Shown: in pieces, positions 23,770 through 30,951 of the stretch
How positions within the stretch are numbered: position 1 is the first letter of the stretch
How the letters are laid out: each line of letters starts with the position of its first letter
Program-made: the position numbers and the translations under genes
The notes under the pieces: model-generated
What the model was told of the DNA's origin: nothing
Databases searched by the model: none
The model's input: only the letters and a program-made list of their open reading frames with translations
Assembly: GCA_033856175.1 (NCBI GenBank)
Contig: JAWVFK010000023.1
Coordinates: 1-58,799 of the forward strand
From: JAWVFK01 sp033856175
GTDB taxonomy: Bacteria > Actinomycetota > Thermoleophilia > Solirubrobacterales > 70-9
Length of the DNA: 58,799 nt
Direction of reading: 5' to 3'

Positions 23770-24837
23770 TTGAGCTGGCCCTATTACCTGACGCCGCTGA
23801 TCCCGGCGGCCATCGTCCTCGATCTGGTCGGGGCGCCCGCCACCGTGATCTTCTTCGTCGCCGCGCTCGGGCTGATTCCCCCGGCGGCGCTGATGGGCGA
23901 CGCCACCGAGGAGCTGGCAGCGCGCTCCGGGCCGGGAGTGGGGGGGATTCTCAACGTCACCTTCGGCAACGCGCCCGAGCTGATCGTCGCGTTGTTCGCC
24001 CTCGGTGCCGGCCTGCACGAGGTCGTCAAGGCTTCGCTGATCGGCTCGGTCATCGGCAACATCCTGCTCGTGCTCGGCGCCTCGATGCTCGTCGGTGGAT
24101 TGCAACAGGGGCCGCAGCGCTTCAGCACCAGCGCCGTGCGCCTGCAGACGCGGATGCTGCTGATCGCCGGCGCGGCGCCGCTGGCGCTGGCCGCCTTCGC
24201 CCTCGCCAGCGGCGAGAGCCTGCCGACCGTTCACGCCGAGCGAGTCAGCTTCGGCGGCGCGGTCGAGCTCGTATCGGCGATCGTCTGCGGGCTGCTGATC
24301 CTCGGCTACGCGCTCAGCCTGCGGGCCTCGCTGCGCGAGTACCAGCGGCTGGCGGAGATCGAGGAGGAGCATGAGGGCTGGAGCGTGCGCCGCTCGGTCG
24401 CGATGCTGGCGATAGCGGGGGTGCTGGTCGGCCTGATGTCGGAGATCCTCGTCGGCTCGATCGCCGCCGCCTCGGAGACGATCGGGCTGAGCGAGTTCTT
24501 CATCGGCGCGGTCGTCGTCGCGATCGTCGGCAACGCCGCCGAGCACTGGGTGGCGGTCCTGGTCGCGGCAAAGAACCAGATGGACCTCGCGGTCTCGATC
24601 GCGATCGGCTCGAGCGCCCAGGTCGCACTGCTCGTGGCGCCGCTTCTGGTCCTCGCCTCGTTTGCGATCGGGCCGGGGACGATGCCGCTCGTGCTCAATG
24701 CCTACGAGCTGGCGGCGCTCGGCCTATCCGTGCTGCTCGCCGCCTGGTTCACGCGCGACGGCCGCACCACCTGGCAGGAGGGCCTGCAGCTGCTCGTCCT
24801 CTATCTGGCGCTCGCGCTGACCTTCGCCCTGGTCTGA
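23770..24837 (+). CDS. Ca2+/H+ antiporter (CAX family)
   Basis: This is a 355-residue protein with about eleven membrane helices and the two inverted CaCA repeats. The first repeat carries GNAPELIVALFALGAGL and GSVIGNILLVLG; the second carries GNAAEHWVAVLVAA and SIAIGSSAQVALLVAP. These Glu-centred motifs form the cation site in CAX exchangers, which expel cytoplasmic Ca2+ in exchange for protons. An acidic EIEEEHE segment lies between the repeats, as in other CAX proteins. Start TTG 23770. Confidence 0.9.
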   Translation: MSWPYYLTPLIPAAIVLDLVGAPATVIFFVAALGLIPPAALMGDATEELAARSGPGVGGILNVTFGNAPELIVALFALGAGLHEVVKASLIGSVIGNILLVLGASMLVGGLQQGPQRFSTSAVRLQTRMLLIAGAAPLALAAFALASGESLPTVHAERVSFGGAVELVSAIVCGLLILGYALSLRASLREYQRLAEIEEEHEGWSVRRSVAMLAIAGVLVGLMSEILVGSIAAASETIGLSEFFIGAVVVAIVGNAAEHWVAVLVAAKNQMDLAVSIAIGSSAQVALLVAPLLVLASFAIGPGTMPLVLNAYELAALGLSVLLAAWFTRDGRTTWQEGLQLLVLYLALALTFALV

Positions 24838-24861
24838 GGCCAGGGCGCGAGCGTCGCGAAG

Positions 24862-25212
24862 CTAGTCCTCGCGGCCGGGCTCCTGGCCCTGCTCTTCCTC
24901 GCCCTCGTCCTCTTCGCCGTCGTCCTGCTCCAGCGCCGTCTCCGACACCGCGCCGATGCTGCCGGGGTGGTAGTGGGTCTGGAAGGTCTCGAGCAGCTCG
25001 TCGCGGCGAGGCTCATCGACGGGGACCTCGTCGGAGATCCGCACCCAGTCAGCTCCCTCGTAGGCCTCCATGTTGAAGATCTCCTGGTCGAGGGCGGTCG
25101 AGTCGTCGACGACGACGAGCACCTCGGTCTGCGGGTTGAAGTAGGTGCCGGGCTGGACGAGGAGGTCTTCGAGCTCCACGACCGGCTTGCCGATCTCGGG
25201 GTTGGCCGCCAT
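24862..25212 (-). CDS. small acidic protein of unknown function
   Basis: This is 116 residues from ATG 25212, just 6 nt below a TATATA element. The fold-like part (PVVELEDLLVQPGTYFNPQT, EVLVVVDDS) is followed by an extremely Glu/Asp-rich tail. The acidic tail may be disordered. No family is recognised. Confidence 0.55.
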   Translation of the reverse strand: MAANPEIGKPVVELEDLLVQPGTYFNPQTEVLVVVDDSTALDQEIFNMEAYEGADWVRISDEVPVDEPRRDELLETFQTHYHPGSIGAVSETALEQDDGEEDEGEEEQGQEPGRED

Positions 25213-25290
25213 GGGGGATATATACCTGACTCGGCGCGGGGCTAACCGGGCCGCCGCCGCGAGCGCTCGCAGTCGCCCACCGGGCATCGG

Positions 25291-25749
25291 TCATTGGCCG
25301 AGGTTCTCGAGGTCGCGCAGCTGGCGCTGGACCTCGCTCTCGACGTCGAGCGGCGCGTCGCCGCGGCGCATCCGGCGCTCGTTGCGGGCGACGACGAGCT
25401 GGCGGACCTCCTCGCGCAGCTCGGCGTCGTGGCCGAGCCGCTGCGGCGCCGGTTGAGCTTCGAGCAGTCGAGCCACCTCCGCCTCGACGTCGAGCGCAGC
25501 CTCGCCGCGGGCGACCCGCCGGTAGGACTTCGCCTCGACCATCTGGCGGATCTCCGCCTCGCGAACGGCGGCGGAGACCGGCGGCGCGGTCAGCCCGCCC
25601 GAGCGCGGCGGCGGCTCCTGCTCGATTGCGAAGCGGCCCTTGCCGAGCGTCTTCAGCGCGCTGCCGGCGAAGGCGAAGGCGACACCGGCGATCGGCAGCG
25701 CGACGATCGCCACGAGGATGAAGATGGACCCGCTGTCGATGAGCGCCAC
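25291..25749 (-). CDS. membrane-anchored protein with two copies of an RRxxRG-LDVE-EV motif
   Basis: This is 152 residues from GTG 25749. One N-terminal membrane helix (IFILVAIVALPIAGVAFAFAG) is followed by a linker and two copies of a 36-residue unit: EIRQMVEAK..RRVARGEAALDVEAEVARLL, and EVRQLVVARNERRMRRGDAPLDVESEV. The copies share R-Q-x-V-x-A, RR, RG, LDVE and EV at equal spacing. I have the impression this motif recurs in actinobacterial proteins, but know no function. It may be a short helical protein-binding unit. A leaderless-type promoter precedes it. Confidence 0.65.
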   Translation of the reverse strand: MALIDSGSIFILVAIVALPIAGVAFAFAGSALKTLGKGRFAIEQEPPPRSGGLTAPPVSAAVREAEIRQMVEAKSYRRVARGEAALDVEAEVARLLEAQPAPQRLGHDAELREEVRQLVVARNERRMRRGDAPLDVESEVQRQLRDLENLGQ

Positions 25750-25758
25750 TGGGCCCAC

Positions 25759-25764
25759 AGGCTA
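25759..25764 (-). promoter_or_regulatory. -10 TAGCCT of the 25749 gene
   Basis: On the leftward strand TAGCCT ends 9 nt before GTG 25749; it also overlaps the alternative GTG at 25758, which argues against that start. Confidence 0.45.
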
Positions 25765-25826
25765 GAGCGATGCGCCCGCCAGCGGGGAACGGCGTCGCTG
25801 AGATCAGGTACGCTTTCGGGCACTGG

Positions 25827-25842
25827 TTGACTGACCAGTCAA
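25827..25842. promoter_or_regulatory. candidate TetR-type operator upstream of acyl-CoA dehydrogenase
   Basis: TTGACTG and CAGTCAA flank a 2-bp centre; a further partial copy TCAGTC follows. Symmetric TGACTG-type sites are typical of TetR-family repressors of fatty-acid degradation genes, although the regulator is not in this window. It lies about 45 bp above the best -10 of the acyl-CoA dehydrogenase gene. Confidence 0.45.
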
Positions 25843-25884
25843 TCAGTCGGTGTGCCGGCTTGCCGAAGGCGCGGCCGGTGCGCT

Positions 25885-25890
25885 TATTCT
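25885..25890 (+). promoter_or_regulatory. -10 TATTCT of the acyl-CoA dehydrogenase gene
   Basis: TATTCT with a weak TTGCCG (25860-25865) 19 bp upstream. It gives a leader of about 38 nt that includes the ribosome site AAAGGAG (25918-25924), so this gene is not leaderless. Confidence 0.4.
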
Positions 25891-25934
25891 GTTGCCCAGC
25901 TCGAATCCAGACGCAGTAAAGGAGCCCCGAGACA

Positions 25935-27167
<1,233 letters not shown>

Positions 27168-27190
27168 GCACGACGAGCACCCGCTTCACA

Positions 27191-27221
27191 GAGCCGCCGG
27201 CCAGTGCCGGCGGCTCTTTTT
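27191..27221 (+). terminator. intrinsic terminator after acyl-CoA dehydrogenase
   Basis: A perfect 11-bp stem, GAGCCGCCGGC with GCCGGCGGCTC, encloses a 4-nt loop (CAGT) and is followed by TTTTT. It ends 18 bp before the convergent PIN gene stop. Confidence 0.93.
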
Positions 27222-27238
27222 ATGCCCACCGCAGCCGA

Positions 27239-27637
27239 TCAGACGATGAGCACGGGGATGCCCAGCCCCTTCACCCGCGCCAGCCGCATGTCGCCCGTGA
27301 CGAGCGGGCAGCCGAGCAGCCGCGCCAGCGTGACGTAAAACGCGTCGTACACCGAGACGCTCTGGCGGAGCTGCCAGGCGCCGTCGAGCAGTCCCTCCGA
27401 CGGGATCTGCTCGATCCGCGACGAGCGGAGTCCAGCCCAGGCAAGCTCAGCTTGGCGAGGCGTCAGCACGCCGCCGCGCTCGAGCCCTCGGAGGGCGGAA
27501 AGCGTTTCCGCAAAGATCAGGTCGGGCGCCAGCACCTCGGCCTCGCCGATCGCGGCTTCCACGGCGGTTGCGCGAGAGCTCTGGGTCAGCAGCTCGACCA
27601 GGGCGGACGAGTCAACGACGACGGACAGCGCTGGCAA
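27239..27637 (-). CDS. VapC-like PIN-domain toxin
   Basis: This is about 132 residues from TTG 27637. PIN-domain acidic residues are in place: VVVDSSALV, IFAETLSAL, SVYDAFYVTLA and LVTGD. PIN toxins are Mg2+-dependent RNases that cut tRNA or rRNA. The gene overlaps the antitoxin by 26 bp in a different frame, and GAGGGA lies upstream of the TTG. It forms a type II toxin-antitoxin module with the next gene. Confidence 0.85.
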   Translation of the reverse strand: MPALSVVVDSSALVELLTQSSRATAVEAAIGEAEVLAPDLIFAETLSALRGLERGGVLTPRQAELAWAGLRSSRIEQIPSEGLLDGAWQLRQSVSVYDAFYVTLARLLGCPLVTGDMRLARVKGLGIPVLIV

Positions 27638-27869
27638 TCTGCTCGTCCCTCTCGGCACGGCCCGCATGCACTGCAGCGACGGCATCGATCTCGCCGGTCG
27701 GCTCCAGCCGCTTGAGCGACTCGAGCCACTCGCGCTGAGATGGCCGGCTCAGGTCTCGTTGCAGGAGCCGCAGGAGGTATTCGCTCACGCTCATACCCTC
27801 CTGCTTGGCTCGAGCGCGCAGAGCGTCGTGCAGATCCTCGGGAACGTTCTTGACCTGTATGGCTGCCAT
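27612..27869 (-). CDS. VapB-like ribbon-helix-helix antitoxin
   Basis: This is 85 residues. AAIQVKNVPEDLHDALRARA and GMSVSEYLLRLLQRDL form the RHH DNA-binding fold (FitA/VapB type). The C-terminal half (SLKRLEPTGEIDAV) should wrap the toxin. ATG 27869 is preferred; ATG 27881 is possible. A TAGCAT hexamer and a palindrome lie immediately upstream, consistent with autorepression by the toxin-antitoxin complex. Confidence 0.82.
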   Translation of the reverse strand: MAAIQVKNVPEDLHDALRARAKQEGMSVSEYLLRLLQRDLSRPSQREWLESLKRLEPTGEIDAVAAVHAGRAERDEQIASAVRRR

Positions 27870-27888
27870 CCGTGTGAGCATGATGCTA

Positions 27889-27905
27889 GCACCCTATATG
27901 GGTGC
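27889..27905. promoter_or_regulatory. candidate operator of the VapBC-like module
   Basis: GCACCC and GGGTGC flank TATAT. The repeat sits just above the TAGCAT -10 hexamer (27883-27888) and within 40 bp of the antitoxin start, the usual place for toxin-antitoxin autoregulation. Confidence 0.5.
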
Positions 27906-27961
27906 AAATAACATGCCAGCGCGCATCGTCGCGATTGTGGGACTTATCCGTAACAGGGCCG

Positions 27962-27967
27962 TAGACT
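27962..27967 (+). promoter_or_regulatory. -10 TAGACT of the PadR gene
   Basis: TAGACT ends 7 nt before ATG 27975 with no Shine-Dalgarno; leaderless-type. Confidence 0.55.
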
Positions 27968-27974
27968 CGGCCCC

Positions 27975-28442
27975 ATGGCGCAGAAGGGCAAGCAGGTCTC
28001 GGATGCCGTTGCCGACGCCGTTCGTGCCGCCGAGACGCCGGCGGGCGCGAAGCGGCGCCGCCGGCCCCGCGGCGGGCGCCCATCTGACGTCTTCGGCGGC
28101 GAGATCCGTCGCCGCGACGTCTTCCCGCTGCTGGTCCTCCATCTGATCTCGGCCGAGCCGGCCTATGGCAACCGCCTGATCGAGGCGATCGAGGAGCTGA
28201 CCCAGGGCGTGATCTCGGTCAACCCCAACACGATGTATCCGCTGCTGCGCGAGCTCGAGGCCGGCGGGCTGATCGAGGGCCGCTGGGAGCATCCGGACAA
28301 GCGCACCCGCCGCTACTACTCGGTCACCCCGGCCGGGCGCAAGCACTACAAGCAGCTCGTCGCCGACGTCGAGCCCTTCCTCGACTCGGTGATCCGCTCG
28401 GTGACGCTGATCAAGCGGGAGATCTACGGCCGAAACCAATAG
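27975..28442 (+). CDS. PadR-family transcriptional regulator
   Basis: This is 155 residues. A basic N-terminal tail (RRRRPRGGRPSDVFGG) precedes a winged helix: FPLLVLHLISAEPAYGNRLIEA, NPNTMYPLLRELEAGGLIEG and the wing HPDKRTRRYYSVTPAGR. This is the PadR signature, including the terminal TPAG. It lies 34 bp before the beta-oxidation genes on the same strand, so it may be co-transcribed with and regulate them; the latter is inference. Confidence 0.88.
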   Translation: MAQKGKQVSDAVADAVRAAETPAGAKRRRRPRGGRPSDVFGGEIRRRDVFPLLVLHLISAEPAYGNRLIEAIEELTQGVISVNPNTMYPLLRELEAGGLIEGRWEHPDKRTRRYYSVTPAGRKHYKQLVADVEPFLDSVIRSVTLIKREIYGRNQ

Positions 28443-28476
28443 CCTTCGGCGCCCCAAACTCGGAGGATCGCAGCAG

Positions 28477-29358
28477 ATGTTCGTTTTCAAGGCAGCCGTG
28501 CTCGGCGCCGGCACGATGGGCGGCGAGATCGCCCAGGTGATCGCCTCGGCCCAGATCCCGGTGGTGATGAAGGACGTGGATCAGAAGTTCATCGACGCCG
28601 GTCTCGAGAAGGCCCGCGAGGTCACCCAGGGCCAGCTCGCCGGTCTCGTCAAGAAGGAGAAGATCGACCAGGCCCAGGCCGACGAGCGGCTCGAGGAGAC
28701 GCTCGGGCTGATCAGCGGCACCACCGAGTACGAGGGCTTCGGCGACGTCGACTTCGTCATCGAGGCGGTGCCGGAGCGGATGGAGGTCAAGCAGGCGGTC
28801 TTCGCCGACCTCGACGAGGTCACCCCCGGCCACGCGATCCTCGCCTCGAACACCTCGGCGCTATCGATCTCCGAGATCGGCAGCGCGACGAGCCGGCCCG
28901 ACAAGGTCGTCGGCTTCCACTTCTTCTACCCGGCGTCGATCATGCGCCTGATCGAGATCGTCGAGGGCGACGACACCTCCGAGGAGACCGCCCAGGCGGC
29001 GGCCAACTTCGCGATGCAGATCCGCAAGAACCCGATCCGCTGCGCCGAGGACCCGGGCTTCGTCGTCAACCGGGTGCTCAACTCGGCAGCCTCGGAGATC
29101 TGGCGCCACGCCGATGAGTCGGGTGAGGCGATCCCCGAGATCGACAAGCAGATCGCCGACGCCAAGGTGACGCCGATGGGACCGTTCTACCTCACCGACC
29201 TGCTCGGGCTCGACACCGTTCTGCACGTCGCCGAGCACCTGCATCAGAGCTACGGCGACCGCTTCTACGTCCACCCGAAGATGAAGGAGCTCGTCGAGGC
29301 CGGCAACCTCGGTCAGAAGACCGGCCAGGGCTACTACCCCCACGGAGGAAACGACTGA
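28477..29358 (+). CDS. 3-hydroxyacyl-CoA dehydrogenase
   Basis: This 293-residue enzyme oxidises L-3-hydroxyacyl-CoA to 3-ketoacyl-CoA with NAD+. The Rossmann motif GAGTMGG occupies residues 10-16; the catalytic His148 is in VGFHFFYP (FadB has HFFNP, so the residue after HFF differs); DPGFVVNRVLNSA starts the C-terminal helical domain, which ends KTGQGYY. The length equals a full single-domain enzyme such as Hbd. GGAGG precedes ATG 28477. The stop overlaps the next start (TGATG), tying it to a gene that carries a second copy of the C-terminal domain. Confidence 0.92.
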   Translation: MFVFKAAVLGAGTMGGEIAQVIASAQIPVVMKDVDQKFIDAGLEKAREVTQGQLAGLVKKEKIDQAQADERLEETLGLISGTTEYEGFGDVDFVIEAVPERMEVKQAVFADLDEVTPGHAILASNTSALSISEIGSATSRPDKVVGFHFFYPASIMRLIEIVEGDDTSEETAQAAANFAMQIRKNPIRCAEDPGFVVNRVLNSAASEIWRHADESGEAIPEIDKQIADAKVTPMGPFYLTDLLGLDTVLHVAEHLHQSYGDRFYVHPKMKELVEAGNLGQKTGQGYYPHGGND

Positions 29359-30467
29359 TGGAAGCCGCAACCGAGACCGCAACGACGAGCGTCGTCGAGC
29401 GCTTCCAGCTCAAGGCGTTCAACGAGGCCTGCATGGTGCTTGACGAGGGCGTCGCCGGCACCAAGGACATCGACCTCGGCATGATGATGGGAGCCGGCAT
29501 CCTGCCGGGCCCGCTCGCCCGCGCCGACGAGGCCGGGCTCGACGACATGCTGGAGCGGCTCGAGGTCGCCGAGCGCGAGTGGGGCGAGGGCTTCGCCGCG
29601 CCGCCGATCCTCAAGCGCCTGGTCAACCAGGGAAGGCTCGGCAAGAAGTCCGGCCAGGGGTTCTTCACCTACCCCCAGCCCGACGACGGCTTCGAGCAGA
29701 AGGAGACGATCCTGCTCGAGACCCGCGGCGACGTCGCCATCTTCTGGCTCAACCGGCCGCCGACCAACCCGATCTCGCCCCAGGTAGTCGCCGACCTCGG
29801 CGCCCTCTGGGACCACGTCGAGGGCGATGGCTCGATTCGGGCCGTCGTCGTCGCCTCCTCGAACTTCGCCGTCTTCTGCGCCGGCGCCGACATCAAGGAG
29901 TTCACGAAGATGACCGACCCGGGCGCCGGCAAGGCCCTGCTCGACGGCGGTCACACGGTCCTGCGGCGGATGGAGCTATCGCCGGTCGTCACGATCGCCT
30001 CGGTCAACTCGCTCGCCCTCGGCGGCGGCTGCGAGCTGGCGATGGCCTGTGACTTCCGCATCGCCGCCGAGTCGGCCAGCTTCGGCCAGCCCGAGATCGA
30101 CCTCGGGATCATTCCTGGCTTCGGCGGAACCCAGCGGCTGCCGCGCCTGGTTGGCGAGGCGAAGGCGCTGGAGATGAACCTGATCGGCCAGCCGATCTCG
30201 GCGGCGCAGGCCTATGAGTTCGGCCTCGCCCACGAGGTCGTGCCTGACCACGAGCTCTTCGACACCTCGCTCGGCTGGGCCCGCAAGCTCGCCGGCCAGG
30301 CGCCGGTGGCCGTCGGCCAGATCAAGAAGGTCTCGGCCCAGCCCGACCTCGACGCCGGGATCGAGGCCGAGAAGGAGGGCTTCGTCGCCGCCTTTGGCTC
30401 CGAGGACGCGCGTGAGGGCATCGGTGCCTTCCTCGGCAAGCGCAAGCCGCAGTGGAAGGGCCGGTAG
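29358..30467 (+). CDS. 3-hydroxyacyl-CoA dehydrogenase C-domain fused to enoyl-CoA hydratase
   Basis: This is 369 residues. Residues about 13-107 are a lone 3HCDH C-terminal domain (RFQLKAFNEACMVLDEG ... KSGQGFFTYP) without any NAD-binding part. From about 117 follows an enoyl-CoA hydratase: oxyanion-hole segments FCAGADIKE and NSLALGGGCELA, and PEIDLGIIPGFGGTQRLPR with the catalytic Glu pair. With the upstream dehydrogenase it recreates the FadB/FadJ domain set, but in the order N-domain, C-domain / C-domain, hydratase. The two products probably assemble into one hydratase/dehydrogenase complex. Start ATG 29358 overlaps the upstream stop. Confidence 0.9.
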   Translation: MEAATETATTSVVERFQLKAFNEACMVLDEGVAGTKDIDLGMMMGAGILPGPLARADEAGLDDMLERLEVAEREWGEGFAAPPILKRLVNQGRLGKKSGQGFFTYPQPDDGFEQKETILLETRGDVAIFWLNRPPTNPISPQVVADLGALWDHVEGDGSIRAVVVASSNFAVFCAGADIKEFTKMTDPGAGKALLDGGHTVLRRMELSPVVTIASVNSLALGGGCELAMACDFRIAAESASFGQPEIDLGIIPGFGGTQRLPRLVGEAKALEMNLIGQPISAAQAYEFGLAHEVVPDHELFDTSLGWARKLAGQAPVAVGQIKKVSAQPDLDAGIEAEKEGFVAAFGSEDAREGIGAFLGKRKPQWKGR

Positions 30468-30471
30468 GCCT

Positions 30472-30951
30472 CTATCGCTGGGCCGGCGGCGGCTCGAGCT
30501 CGCGCGCCTCGGCGAAGCGACCCTCGGCCACCGTCTTGCCGTCCCCGTAGCCGGCACGGCAGCGTGACGGCTCGAGTGCTTCGACCTTCTCGGAGGCCGG
30601 CTCCGCGGTGAGCGAGCCGTGCTCGTCGAGAGCTCGCAGCAGCGTCGCGACCGCCTCGGCGGCCAGCGCTGAGCCGCGGGCGCCTCGACAGGCGCGCTCG
30701 AGCCACTCCTTTGCCGCCCGCTCTTCGCCGAGCGGGGCGGCGTCGATGACGGTGACCCGAGTCGCCCCGGTCGCTTCGGGCTCCCTGCGTCGCCGTCTGC
30801 GCCAGCGGCGGGCCGGGCGAGAGCTGCCCAGGGTCCGGATGACGACGATCCGCTCCACAGCCTCGTCGGCGTCGCGGGTGACGTAGCGCGCGTCGCTCAG
30901 CCCGGCCGTCGCCGGCAGCTCGAACTGGAGGAAGCCGAAGAGCTGGGCTAT
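30472..30951 (-). CDS. unknown protein with non-canonical start
   Basis: This is about 159 residues that I do not recognise. The N-terminal half looks structured (AQLFGFLQFELP, RYVTRDADEAVERIVVIRTLG), then comes a poly-Arg linker (ARRWRRRRRREPE) and an Ala/Glu-rich helical half. No ATG, GTG or TTG is available at the N-terminus. The best start is ATA 30951, which overlaps the TAG of the upstream hydrolase gene as ATAG and would give M-A-Q-L-F-G. An internal GTG near 30857 would lose the conserved-looking strand. Confidence 0.5.
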   Translation of the reverse strand: MAQLFGFLQFELPATAGLSDARYVTRDADEAVERIVVIRTLGSSRPARRWRRRRRREPEATGATRVTVIDAAPLGEERAAKEWLERACRGARGSALAAEAVATLLRALDEHGSLTAEPASEKVEALEPSRCRAGYGDGKTVAEGRFAEARELEPPPAQR

